Below, in pieces: positions 14,425 through 22,023 of a stretch of DNA of 40,580 nucleotides. The stretch comes from Anaerolineae bacterium (lineage in GTDB: Bacteria; Chloroflexota; Anaerolineae; JAAYZQ01), in contig JAFGIA010000084.1 of NCBI GenBank assembly GCA_016929795.1, positions 1 through 40,580 of the forward strand, in the 5' to 3' direction. Positions within the stretch are counted from its first letter, which is position 1. Every line of letters begins with the position of its first letter. A model generated the notes under the pieces. It saw only the letters and a list, made by a program, of their open reading frames with translations. It was not told where the DNA came from and did not search any database. A program made the translations under genes and the position numbers.

Positions 14425-15486
14425 TCAGAAGAGACGCACGCGCGGATCCGCGACGGCGTACAGGATGTCGGCCAGGAGGCTGGCCAGGATGGTGATGCCG
14501 CAGCTGAGCAGGGCAAAGCCGACCGCGACCGGCACGTCGGTGTTCATGATGCCGCGCACGGCCCAGCGCCCGACGCCGTTAAAGCTGAAAATCGCCTCGA
14601 CGACGACGATGCCGGTGATCAGCGTCGACGTCGCGACGCCGCCTGCCGAGATCACCGGCAGGATGGCGTTGCGCCGCGCGTGGCGGCGGACCACCGCCCC
14701 CTCGGGCAGGCCCTTGGCGCGCGCCGTGTTGATATAGTCCTGGCGCAGCACGCCGAGGAGCGACGAGCGCATGATGCGCGTGAGGAGCGCCCACTCTGTG
14801 AGGGCGAGCGTAAATGCCGGCAGCGCCAGATGGCGCAGGGCATCGAAAAAGATACGGAACTCGCCGTTCAGCAGCGCATCCACGGTCAGCAGCCCGGTCA
14901 CCGCGTGAAAGCCGGCCGAGTCGACGACGGGGGTGGCCCACAGGCTCAGGCGCTCGGGTGGGAACCAGCCCAGCCACCCATAGAACACGTTGAGCAGCAG
15001 CAGCGCCAGAATAAAGGGTGGAAACGCCCACGCCACGAACGACGCCGCGCGGATGGCGTGGTCGGGAAGGCGGCTGCGCGCGTGGCCCATCACTCCGCGC
15101 GCGGCGCTGGTGCCCGCGACGATCGACAGCGCGATCGCCGGCACCATGGCGTAGAGCGCCAGCTCGAGCGTCGCCGGCAGCCGCTGGCGGATCCCGTCTA
15201 GCACCGTCTGCCGCCAGGTGGGCGAGTAGCCCCACTCGCCGACCACCATCTGCTCCATCCAGCGCACGTACTGCACCGGCACCGGGTCGTCGAGGCCGTA
15301 GCGCTCGATCTGCATGTTCACCAGCCGCTCAAACTCCTCACCCGTGATGTGTGGGTTGAAGGTGGGGATATAGATCATCACCCGCTGGTCGACGGGCAGG
15401 CGCAGGATGAGGAGAAAGAGGATCAGGGTGACGATGAACAGCATCACCGGCAGGAGGAGCAGCCGGCGGACGACGTACTTGAGCAT
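14425..15486 (-). CDS. ABC transporter permease, DppB/OppB type
   Basis: 353 residues. It begins MLKYVVRRLLLLPVMLFIVT, the normal first helix of DppB/OppB proteins, followed by the long external loop (to WMEQMVVGEWGYSPTWRQTV) and the core with EAA loop DYINTARAKGLPEGAVVRRH. It ends LADILYAVADPRVRLF, a standard C-terminus of the family. It forms the channel with the downstream DppC-type protein to import oligopeptides or similar solutes. It is the first gene of a two-gene minus-strand operon with its own promoter at 15516-15544; AAGGGAG (15493-15499) is the ribosome-binding site. Confidence 0.93.
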   Translation of the reverse strand: MLKYVVRRLLLLPVMLFIVTLILFLLILRLPVDQRVMIYIPTFNPHITGEEFERLVNMQIERYGLDDPVPVQYVRWMEQMVVGEWGYSPTWRQTVLDGIRQRLPATLELALYAMVPAIALSIVAGTSAARGVMGHARSRLPDHAIRAASFVAWAFPPFILALLLLNVFYGWLGWFPPERLSLWATPVVDSAGFHAVTGLLTVDALLNGEFRIFFDALRHLALPAFTLALTEWALLTRIMRSSLLGVLRQDYINTARAKGLPEGAVVRRHARRNAILPVISAGGVATSTLITGIVVVEAIFSFNGVGRWAVRGIMNTDVPVAVGFALLSCGITILASLLADILYAVADPRVRLF

Positions 15487-15515
15487 CTTGATCTCCCTTG
15501 TTCTGGTATGGGGTG

Positions 15516-15544
15516 ATTATACCGCAAAAGATGTGGAAGGTCCA
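15516..15544 (-). promoter_or_regulatory. Promoter of the ABC permease operon
   Basis: Minus strand: TGGACC (15539-15544), 17-bp spacer, perfect TATAAT (15516-15521). Predicted start near 15509, 23 bases before the permease ATG. It diverges from the phosphatase promoter. Confidence 0.65.
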
Positions 15545-15629
15545 ATCTGGCGCCCAAGACACCGGGCTGAGACGCCCCGACTTGAATGCCAGCCACCCGG
15601 CGCGCACGCGACACCGGGCCAGATCGAGT

Positions 15630-15658
15630 CTGACATCCTGGCCATTTTGTGCTATCAT
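15630..15658 (+). promoter_or_regulatory. Promoter of the histidine phosphatase gene
   Basis: CTGACA (15630-15635), 17-bp spacer, TATCAT (15653-15658). Predicted start near 15665, about 46 bases before ATG 15711. Confidence 0.6.
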
Positions 15659-15710
15659 AAATTGCCTGTTCCTTGTCACTCGTATCTTGTACCTTTGAGG
15701 GGGAGTGCTG

Positions 15711-16445
15711 ATGCAGTTTTACTTTATCCGCCACGCACAATCGGCGAACAACCAGCTCTGGGCAAAGGGCGGACCGATCGCGCACCGCAGCGAAGACCCG
15801 GAGCTGACCGACCTGGGCATCCAACAGGCTGAGCGCCTCGCCACCTTTCTGGCGCGCCCCCAGGCGCGCCCGCGAGAGCGCACCGACCCGATTATCCACG
15901 ACTGCAAGGATCTGACCGGCTTTCACATCACCCACCTCTACTGCAGCCTCATGGTCCGCGCTGTGGCGACGGGCCTGATCGTAGCCCATGCCATCGGCAT
16001 GCCCCTGGTGGCATGGCCCGACGTGCACGAGACAGGCGGCATCCACTACCACGACCCGGAGACAGGCGAGCTGATCGGCCTCCCTGGCCACAACCGCGCC
16101 TATTTTAAAGAGCACTACCCCAGCCTCGTCTTGCCCGACGCGCTTGGCGAGGAGGGATGGTGGAACCGCCCCTTTGAGGCCCATGACGTACGCCGCGCCC
16201 GCGCCGACCGCTTTCTGCACGACCTCCTCGAGCGCCACGGCGACACCGACGATCGCGTCGCCGTGATCAGCCACGGCGGCTTTTACAACCAACTGATGCA
16301 CAGCGTCCTTGGCATCCCCGAGGGCCCTGGTTTCTGGTTCTTCATCGACAACACCGGCATTACCTCCCTCCGCTTCCAGGACGATGAGCGCTGGGTCTGC
16401 TACCAGAACCGCACCGAGCACCTCCCTCCCGACCTGATCACCTGA
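15711..16445 (+). CDS. Histidine phosphatase superfamily protein (phosphoglycerate mutase-like)
   Basis: 244 residues. The N-terminal MQFYFIRHAQSANN carries the RH motif with the phospho-accepting His8. VISHGGFYNQL near residue 185 supplies the second catalytic His, and TDLGIQQAERLATFL is the usual helix after the active site. Members dephosphorylate small metabolites, sugars or proteins; the substrate cannot be read here. ATG 15711 fits GGGGGAG about five bases upstream better than GTG 15705. It is monocistronic: divergent from the permeases, and followed by more than 300 bases with a separate promoter for the next operon. Confidence 0.9.
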   Translation: MQFYFIRHAQSANNQLWAKGGPIAHRSEDPELTDLGIQQAERLATFLARPQARPRERTDPIIHDCKDLTGFHITHLYCSLMVRAVATGLIVAHAIGMPLVAWPDVHETGGIHYHDPETGELIGLPGHNRAYFKEHYPSLVLPDALGEEGWWNRPFEAHDVRRARADRFLHDLLERHGDTDDRVAVISHGGFYNQLMHSVLGIPEGPGFWFFIDNTGITSLRFQDDERWVCYQNRTEHLPPDLIT

Positions 16446-16518
16446 CCCCACGCCACCGCCACCCTGCCGAGTAGGAACGCGCCGCCCCACAGCGAAACAG
16501 ACACGATCCCCTCCCCAG

Positions 16519-16547
16519 TTGCATTCCCGCCCCCGTTATGCTATGAT
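16519..16547 (+). promoter_or_regulatory. Promoter of the toastrack/EAD operon
   Basis: TTGCAT (16519-16524), 17-bp spacer, TATGAT (16542-16547). Predicted start near 16553 gives a leader of about 210 bases with two hairpins (16659-16682 and 16693-16729) before ATG 16764. The rest of the 16446-16763 gap shows no gene. Confidence 0.6.
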
Positions 16548-16658
16548 CCGCCATGTGGGTGCAACCAGGTACCATGCTCCGGCGTATAGAGCGCGGCACA
16601 TCGCCACGATGTAGCCATATAACAATCAGATACGTCACGCATCCCACAGCACCAATCA

Positions 16659-16682
16659 GATGAGAGGCGGTATCATCTCATC
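16659..16682. repeat. Small hairpin in operon leader
   Basis: GATGAGA (16659-16665) pairs with TCTCATC (16676-16682) around a ten-base loop, just upstream of the larger palindrome. It may be part of leader RNA structure. Confidence 0.45.
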
Positions 16683-16692
16683 AAGTCGGGGT

Positions 16693-16729
16693 GGGATGTA
16701 GCGCGGATTGGCAATCCGCGCTACATCCC
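16693..16729. repeat. Perfect 17-bp palindrome TGTAGCGCGGATT type
   Basis: GGGATGTAGCGCGGATT (16693-16709), loop GGC, AATCCGCGCTACATCCC (16713-16729). It lies in the leader of the 16764 gene, ending 34 bases before its start. No T-tract follows, so it looks like a dispersed repeat rather than a terminator, though it would form a very stable RNA hairpin. Confidence 0.8.
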
Positions 16730-16763
16730 CCAGATTATTGAGGTGATACGAGAGGAGGAGAAA

Positions 16764-17582
16764 ATGGAGAGAGAAACAAACCGAAATCGGACGCTCTGGA
16801 TCATCCTTGGCATCATCCTTGTGCTCGCCTGCTGCTGCATCCTCGCCGCAGCCGCCGCCGCATTCTTTTTCATCGCCGACAGGCAGGTCGACGTCGGCGG
16901 CCCCGAGTTGGGCATCGCCCGCGTCGCCGACAGGATGGAGCGCACCTTCGATGTCGGCGTCCAGCCCACCCTCGAGGTCGACGATTTTGCCGGCGCGATC
17001 ACCATCCGCGCCGGTGAGCCAGGCGTCATCCGCGTCGTCGCCACCCGCCGTGCGCCGGGACGTGGTGACATGGACAACATCCGCATCGAGTATACCGAGC
17101 TTGACAACGGCGTGCACGTCGTCGCCAGCTTGTCCAGCGCCCGTTTCAGCAACCGCGCCGTCGACTTGGACATCGAGGTGCCGGCCGATGCCCGGGTCGT
17201 CGTCGACAGCGGCGCCGGCCAGGTGATCGTCACCGGCGTTGCCGGCGAGCTCGACCTGCACACTGGGGCCGGAGAGGTGATCGCCAGAGACGCCACCGGC
17301 GGTGGCCGCCTCGACACAGGCGCCGGGGCTGTGCGCTATGAGGGCGAGCCCATCAATGACCTCACCCTGCAGACGGGCGCCGGCGAGATCGTCATCGCGC
17401 TTCCGCCCGGTGCAAACGTCGACCTTGACCTCACCACCGGCATCGGCGACGTCGACGTCGTCGGGTTCGACGTCGACGGCAGCGTGTCGATGCACAACGT
17501 CCAGGGCTCCATCGGCACCGGCGGCCCCACCATCGAAGCCCATACCGGTGCCGGCAGGGTCCAGGTCACCATCCTGCGCTAG
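16764..17582 (+). CDS. Single-pass membrane protein with DUF4097/toastrack-like beta repeats
   Basis: 272 residues. A short charged N-terminus (MERETNRNRT), one transmembrane helix at about 11-38 that includes a Cys triplet and a run of Ala (VLACCCILAAAAAAFFF), then an external beta-helix-like domain of repeated strands such as VVVDSGAGQVIVTGVAGELD, LHTGAGEVIARDATGG and LQTGAGEIVIALPPG. This alternating DxGAGxV pattern is typical of DUF4097/DUF2807 'toastrack' domains, which in other bacteria accompany LiaF/PspC envelope-stress proteins. AGGAGGAG (about 16752-16759) precedes ATG 16764, which is preferred over GTG-type upstream starts. It is the first gene of a four-gene operon and 18 bases from the next, which is a second toastrack protein. 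Confidence 0.8.
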   Translation: MERETNRNRTLWIILGIILVLACCCILAAAAAAFFFIADRQVDVGGPELGIARVADRMERTFDVGVQPTLEVDDFAGAITIRAGEPGVIRVVATRRAPGRGDMDNIRIEYTELDNGVHVVASLSSARFSNRAVDLDIEVPADARVVVDSGAGQVIVTGVAGELDLHTGAGEVIARDATGGGRLDTGAGAVRYEGEPINDLTLQTGAGEIVIALPPGANVDLDLTTGIGDVDVVGFDVDGSVSMHNVQGSIGTGGPTIEAHTGAGRVQVTILR

Positions 17583-17600
17583 AACGGAGGCACTCGACCG

Positions 17601-18563
17601 ATGACAAACGACACACTCACCCGCCGCCGCCGCACCGGCGGCGGGTCAGGCATTGTTTTTCCCCTGATTCTCATCGCCGCCGGCCTACTTTTCCTCCTCG
17701 ACAATTTGGGCGCCGTCAATGTCGACTGGTGGGCACTCTTGCGGTTGTGGCCACTGCTCCTGATCCTGGGCGGCCTCGACCTGCTCCTCGGCGGCCGGTC
17801 GCTCGTCGGCAACCTGATCGTCGCCGTCGCAGGAGTGGCCATCCTTGGCGGAGTGATCTATGTGATCGCTGTCGACGGCGTGGACGAACTGGGTCTTGCC
17901 GGCAACGCCCAAGAGTACTCGGCCCGAGAGTACTCGGGGCAGACGATCACCATCGACGAACCACTCGATGGCGCCGAGCTCGCCGAGCTGGACGTGCGGC
18001 TGGCGGGCGGTGATCTCACGATTGGGGCACTCGATGACTCGGACATGCTCATCGAAGGGGTGCTCAGGGTGGAGCGCGAAAAGCCGACCTGGCAGGTAGT
18101 GCGCGACGGATCCACCGTGCGCTTGACCATCGACCAGACAGGGGATGAAGAAGGCTCCTTCGATCTCGACGCGGGCGACGACTGGCATCTGCTCCTGTCA
18201 CCGCACGCTGGAACCTCGCTCGACGTCGACCTTGGCGCCGGCAGTGCCGAGCTCGACCTGGCAGATCTCGACCTGCGCGATCTGGTGGTCAACGCCGGCG
18301 CCGGCAGCATCGAGGTTACCTTCCCGGCCAGGGGTGACTATACGGCGCGTGTCAGCGGCGGCGTCGGCGATGTCGAGCTGATCATCCCCCGCGGTGTCGC
18401 CGTCCGCCTCCAGATTGATCGCGGCCTGACCACACTCGACCTGCCCGCGCGCTATGAGCGGCAGGGCGACAACTATATCACCGAGGATTGGGATGGCGCC
18501 GAGGATCGGGTCGAGCTGTTCGTCAACGTCGGCGTCGGATTGTTGACCATCCGCGACGGGTAA
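17601..18563 (+). CDS. LiaF-like membrane protein: LiaI-LiaF-type TM region plus toastrack domain
   Basis: 320 residues. After a basic N-terminus come three hydrophobic segments at about 18-36, 46-65 and 68-90, with VFPLILIAAGLLFLLDNLG and LWPLLLILGGLDLLLGG being the classic LiaI-LiaF-TM (DUF5668-like) pair. Residues about 105-320 are a beta-rich domain with repeats such as LDVDLGAGSAELDLADLDLR, LVVNAGAGSIEVTFPARG and VSGGVGDVELIIPRGV. In Firmicutes LiaF restrains a two-component system that senses cell-envelope damage; no LiaRS-like kinase is adjacent here. Ten bases separate it from the zinc-ribbon gene downstream. A role in envelope-stress sensing is inferred from family only. Confidence 0.83.
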   Translation: MTNDTLTRRRRTGGGSGIVFPLILIAAGLLFLLDNLGAVNVDWWALLRLWPLLLILGGLDLLLGGRSLVGNLIVAVAGVAILGGVIYVIAVDGVDELGLAGNAQEYSAREYSGQTITIDEPLDGAELAELDVRLAGGDLTIGALDDSDMLIEGVLRVEREKPTWQVVRDGSTVRLTIDQTGDEEGSFDLDAGDDWHLLLSPHAGTSLDVDLGAGSAELDLADLDLRDLVVNAGAGSIEVTFPARGDYTARVSGGVGDVELIIPRGVAVRLQIDRGLTTLDLPARYERQGDNYITEDWDGAEDRVELFVNVGVGLLTIRDG

Positions 18564-18573
18564 GGAGAAGCCC

Positions 18574-19218
18574 ATGATCCAGTGTCCCGCCTGTGGCGCG
18601 CAGAACGCCGACTATGCCCGCGAATGCGCCTTCTGCGGCACCGACCTGGAGCGGCCGGCGCTGACCGGCGCTGCCGCCGACCTGCGCGACCAGCTCCTGG
18701 GTATGAGCCTGGGCGCCGAGGATTTTAACACCATCTGCTTTGCCCTCAACGTCGACTGGCACCGGTTCTATGATCTGGCCGACGAGGCAGGCAAGATCGA
18801 GATCCTGGTGCGCCAGCTCCAAGACGAGGGCCGGCTGGATGAGGTGGCGCGTTTTTTGCGCGACTTTCGTTTCCCCACCAGCTACCCGCCCCTGCCCCAA
18901 CCCCCAGCCGACAACTTTTACCTGACCTACGTCTATGCGTGCCAGAACGTCGAGCGCTTTGACCAGCTTCAGCGCCTGGCAGAGCAGGTGGGCATCAGCG
19001 ACGCCTCCCAGTTGCCCGGCCTGGCCCTGCCGCACAAGATCCGCGAGGTGTTGTGGGCGGCGCGGCGGGCCAATGCGCTGCCCCAGGTTCACGACTGGCT
19101 GCGCACCCTGCGGCCCGAAGAGCAGCTCACTCGCCCCCGCATCCGCGAGCGGCGCTCGCGCGTGCGCCGGCCTGGCAACACGGGCCCCGGCAGCGAGAGG
19201 GGTAGGAGCTCAAGATGA
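18574..19218 (+). CDS. Zinc-ribbon protein with two tandem effector-associated-domain-like modules
   Basis: 214 residues, no membrane segment. An N-terminal zinc ribbon has CPAC (Cys4, Cys7) and CAFCG (Cys18, Cys21). Residues about 33-102 (LRDQLLG-x-SLGAEDFNTICFALN...GKIEILVRQLQDEGRLDEV...LRDFRFP) have the pattern of the small helical EAD family: F-xx-x-L-xx-CFxLxVD ... K...LV..L...GRL..V...LR..RP. A second copy seems to span about 112-185 (FDQLQRLAEQVGISDASQLP ... REVLWAARRANALPQV...LRTLRPEE). EADs act as homotypic adaptors joining parts of NTPase-dependent conflict systems in multicellular bacteria. The tail is Arg-rich. The stop overlaps the next start (ATGA). EAD assignment is a pattern judgement without a profile search; an unrelated helical repeat is the alternative. 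Confidence 0.72.
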   Translation: MIQCPACGAQNADYARECAFCGTDLERPALTGAAADLRDQLLGMSLGAEDFNTICFALNVDWHRFYDLADEAGKIEILVRQLQDEGRLDEVARFLRDFRFPTSYPPLPQPPADNFYLTYVYACQNVERFDQLQRLAEQVGISDASQLPGLALPHKIREVLWAARRANALPQVHDWLRTLRPEEQLTRPRIRERRSRVRRPGNTGPGSERGRSSR

Positions 19219-20213
19219 AGACGGGGCGCGTGCGGAAGAAAGAAGCGGCGCCGCAAGCAGGGCCGGCAGCCCCCAAGCCGGCCGCACCCCGTCCCGCCCC
19301 CAGGCCGGCGGCAGTGCACGCCCAGGGGATACCTGGGTCCGCCCAGTCCACGACAGGCCAGGTGGGCAAGCCGGCCAACGGCAAGATCGTGGCGGGACTG
19401 CTGATCGGCACCTTTGCCTGCTTTGCGCTGGCCATGATCGTGGCGACTGCTCTCGGGGTCAAAAAAGCCGACACCTGGGTGCCTGTCAGCCAGACACGTG
19501 GCGAGTGGACCACCACGGTCCAGATCTGGGGCCCGCAGGTGGCGCACGAGGAGCGGTGGGAGACGGATTGCCGCCGCGACCCCCAGGCTACCGTCCAGCC
19601 CGCCACCTGCATCCTGAAGCCAACACAGCAGTACCACGACCAGGTCATCGACGAGTACGACGAGTATGCCTACAACATCTATTACGAAGAGACCTACCAG
19701 CAGGTGTACGAGGTGCGAGGTACAGAGTTCATCGTCACGACACTCGGGGGTGACGATTGGTGGGACGAAAATCTGCACTATGTCCTGGAAGAGGAACTGG
19801 ACAAGGCGAGCTGCCACTACACGGAATATACCACCTGGGTGGACGACCCTGACGACGCCACGCACGAGATCGAGGTCTACCTGTCCGAGTGCGAGGTGTG
19901 GGACCACGTGACCGTCTATGAGCGGATCTATGAGCAGGCCAACTGGTGCGGCTGCGACGTGATCGCCATCGTCAATGTGGGACAAGAGACGCGGCAGGGA
20001 ACGGGCGCCTCGGTCCAATGGGCCAGCCCAGTTGTGCCCTCGGGCGGCAGGACTGAGCGCGCCTTCCAGGGCACGGTCACCTTCCAGGGCGACGACTATA
20101 CCTACACCACCACCACCACAGATCTCGCCGCCTACCAGGATTATGTCACGTCCCAATACTACATCGGGCTCGACGACGGCCAGCCGATCAAGGTCAGCAA
20201 GAATCCCCAATAG
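19215..20213 (+). CDS. Unrecognised single-pass membrane protein with Tyr/acid-rich outer domain
   Basis: 332 residues, not recognised. The first 57 residues are basic and Ala/Pro-rich, one helix at about 58-81 (KIVAGLLIGTFACFALAMIVATA) crosses the membrane, and the remaining 250 residues are predicted outside. That domain is rich in Tyr, Asp and Glu (YDEYAYNIYYEETYQQVYEV) and in Trp, with Cys in RRDPQ/ATCIL, ASCHY, SECEVW and WCGCD contexts that could form disulfides. Strands appear to alternate, suggesting a beta-rich binding domain. Its ATG overlaps the stop of the zinc-ribbon gene by four bases, which implies translational coupling, so it probably works with that protein. It ends close to a convergent cyclase gene, separated only by repeats. 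Confidence 0.7.
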   Translation: MKTGRVRKKEAAPQAGPAAPKPAAPRPAPRPAAVHAQGIPGSAQSTTGQVGKPANGKIVAGLLIGTFACFALAMIVATALGVKKADTWVPVSQTRGEWTTTVQIWGPQVAHEERWETDCRRDPQATVQPATCILKPTQQYHDQVIDEYDEYAYNIYYEETYQQVYEVRGTEFIVTTLGGDDWWDENLHYVLEEELDKASCHYTEYTTWVDDPDDATHEIEVYLSECEVWDHVTVYERIYEQANWCGCDVIAIVNVGQETRQGTGASVQWASPVVPSGGRTERAFQGTVTFQGDDYTYTTTTTDLAAYQDYVTSQYYIGLDDGQPIKVSKNPQ

Positions 20214-20214
20214 C

Positions 20215-20257
20215 GCCCAGGCCCGACCCGTGCCGCCCCCGGGGACGGGGGCTTGAG
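20215..20257. repeat. GC-rich dispersed repeat, copy B (inverted)
   Basis: GCCGCCCCCGGGGACGGGGG then CTTGAG is the reverse complement of the interior of the element at 13301-13343; the match extends leftward through CCCAGGCCC. It fills the gap between two convergent genes and starts just after the stop of the upstream gene. Confidence 0.75.
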
Positions 20258-20261
20258 CGTG

Positions 20262-20310
20262 CTGGGCGGGGGGACCCTTCGCTGCGCTCTGGGCAGGCTC
20301 CCGCCCCTAC
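20262..20310. repeat. GGGCGGGG/CCGCCCC inverted repeat, interrupted copy
   Basis: CTGGGCGGGGGGACCC (20262-20277) and CCCGCCCCTAC (20300-20310) match the compact version at 21960-21984 but are separated by about 20 extra bases. The CTA at 20307-20309 is the reverse complement of the cyclase stop codon, so this repeat supplies the end of that gene. Confidence 0.65.
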
Positions 20311-21896
20311 TCTTCCAGCGCGTAAACCCGCACCGGCTCCGCCCGGCCGCGCACCTGGATCTCGCCGATCTCACGCAGGGGCGCCCAGGCGCGCACGGCT
20401 TGGGCCGTCTCCTCATCGATCAGGATCTTGGCGGCCAGCTCCTTGGTCATCCCCTCCAGCCGGCTGGCCAGGTTGATGGCATTGCCCAGGACGGTATATT
20501 CCAGCCGGTCCTGGCTGCCCACGTTCCCCGCCAGCACTGGTCCTGTCGCCACGCCCACCCCCACGCGCACCGTCGGCTCGCCGTCGCGCACCTGGCGCTG
20601 GTTGAATGCGGCAAGGGCCGGCAGCAGCCCCCAGGCGGCCTGCACGGCACGCTGGGCGTGGTCGGGGGCCGGGTTAAGGGGCGTGCCAAAGACGGCCAAT
20701 AAGCTATCGCCGCCCAGGCGCGTGACGAGGCCGCCATGCTCGACCACGACGGCCGAGATGGTCTGAAAGTAGCGGTTGAGCAGCCCCAGCAGCGCCCCCG
20801 GCCCCATCCGCTCTGTGAGTGTAGTGAACTCGCGAATGTCGGTAAAGAGGACGGTGGCCTGGCAATATTCGCCGCTCTGCAGATCGGCGCCGTGCTCGAT
20901 GGCATGTTCGGCCACCTGGGGCGTGACATAGTGGCCAAAAAGGCGGCGGATCACCTCCTCGCGCGCCAGGCCGTCGACCATGGCGTTGAACCCCTCGGCC
21001 AGCGCGCCCAGCTCGTCGTTCGAGGTGACGGGCAGCCGGCCCTCCAGCGCGCCGTTCTTGACCAGGGCCATGCGGCGCTGCAGCGCCTCGATCGCGTCGG
21101 CCAGTGAGGCGCCCAGGGTGAGCGCCAGGGCGACGGCCATCAACACGCCGATGCCGACGATGTACAACTGGATGTTGAGCAGCGGGCGCAACAGCGCGGC
21201 GGGATCGGGTGCGGCGACGATCCGTTGCGCGTGGCCATAGCCGACGACGGCAAGGAGGAGCAGGGGGATGGTGCTCAGGGCGAGGAGGATGAGCAGGCGG
21301 CGGCGCACAGTGAGGCGAAAGGCAGGTGTGTCGAACACGCTGGCGTCCTGGAAAAAGAGTGGGATCTCGGAGCGCCACACGCGCTCGGCAGCAAAGTAGA
21401 TCAGCGCGGTGGTGACCAGCCCCGACAGCACACCCCCGCCAAGAAAAACCTCGAAAAAGGTACGCCACTCTATGGAGAGGCCCGATCCGCTGCCGGCGGA
21501 TGAGATTGCGGACGTAGCGCCGAAAAAGAGACCGGCGAGGAGCCACATGGCGGCGGACATGCCGGCCGAGATGATGGGCAGGTTGAGCGCAAGCTGGCGG
21601 ACGCGCGGCGACGGAGGCTCTATCTCCTTGCCCGTCGCAGCGCAAGCGCCGACGCGGCGATACCAATCATCGCGCGGCGCGGTGATGCGCCCGGTGAGCC
21701 AGTTGCCGAGGACGAGGAGGGCGGCGATGACGCCAATCCCCACGACCACGAGTCCCGTCGGCGTGTCGCTCCTGTCGCCAAGGGTAGCGGTCGATAGATT
21801 GAAATAGACGGTTGCCAGGATCGCCCCGGTGACGTTCGCGCCGAAGACAATCAGAGACAACTGCCGCGTGACCCGCCGGTAGTGCCGATCGTCCAC
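20307..21896 (-). CDS. Membrane-bound class III adenylate cyclase with HAMP domain
   Basis: 529 residues. About six transmembrane segments fill residues 10-285, a HAMP domain follows (ALQRRMALVKNGALEG ... ELGALAEGFNAMVDGL), then the cyclase domain from about 340 on. Metal-binding Asp353 (LFTDIREF) and Asp397 (RLGGDSLLAVFG) are both present. In YTVLGNAINLASRLEG the Thr at the adenine-specifying position, the Asn and the Arg are those of class IIIb cyclases, so it should be active and make cAMP. GTG 21896 is chosen because GGGAGG (CCTCCC on the given strand, 21902-21907) lies five bases upstream; an ATG at 21932 would add 12 residues. It follows the DUF11 gene on the same strand with no clear promoter between, so cotranscription is possible. 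Confidence 0.9.
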   Translation of the reverse strand: MDDRHYRRVTRQLSLIVFGANVTGAILATVYFNLSTATLGDRSDTPTGLVVVGIGVIAALLVLGNWLTGRITAPRDDWYRRVGACAATGKEIEPPSPRVRQLALNLPIISAGMSAAMWLLAGLFFGATSAISSAGSGSGLSIEWRTFFEVFLGGGVLSGLVTTALIYFAAERVWRSEIPLFFQDASVFDTPAFRLTVRRRLLILLALSTIPLLLLAVVGYGHAQRIVAAPDPAALLRPLLNIQLYIVGIGVLMAVALALTLGASLADAIEALQRRMALVKNGALEGRLPVTSNDELGALAEGFNAMVDGLAREEVIRRLFGHYVTPQVAEHAIEHGADLQSGEYCQATVLFTDIREFTTLTERMGPGALLGLLNRYFQTISAVVVEHGGLVTRLGGDSLLAVFGTPLNPAPDHAQRAVQAAWGLLPALAAFNQRQVRDGEPTVRVGVGVATGPVLAGNVGSQDRLEYTVLGNAINLASRLEGMTKELAAKILIDEETAQAVRAWAPLREIGEIQVRGRAEPVRVYALEE

Positions 21897-21959
21897 GATG
21901 ACCTCCCTGTTCGTTGAAACGTCCATGCCCACGATGGCCGCCGGCTACGGCCCCACCAC

Positions 21960-22018
21960 CTGGGCGGGGGGACCCCGCCCCTACAAGGTGGGTCGCACCG
22001 GCAAGGTGCGACCCACCT
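21960..22018. repeat. Two adjacent palindromes between cyclase and DUF11 genes
   Basis: First, GGGCGGGG (21962-21969) pairs with CCCCGCCC (21973-21980); this is the intact form of the unit at 20262-20310. Second, AGGTGGGTCGCACC (21986-21999) pairs perfectly with GGTGCGACCCACCT (22005-22018) around GGCAA. The pair lies six bases from the DUF11 stop codon and may weaken read-through into the cyclase gene. Confidence 0.8.
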
Positions 22019-22023
22019 GTGGA

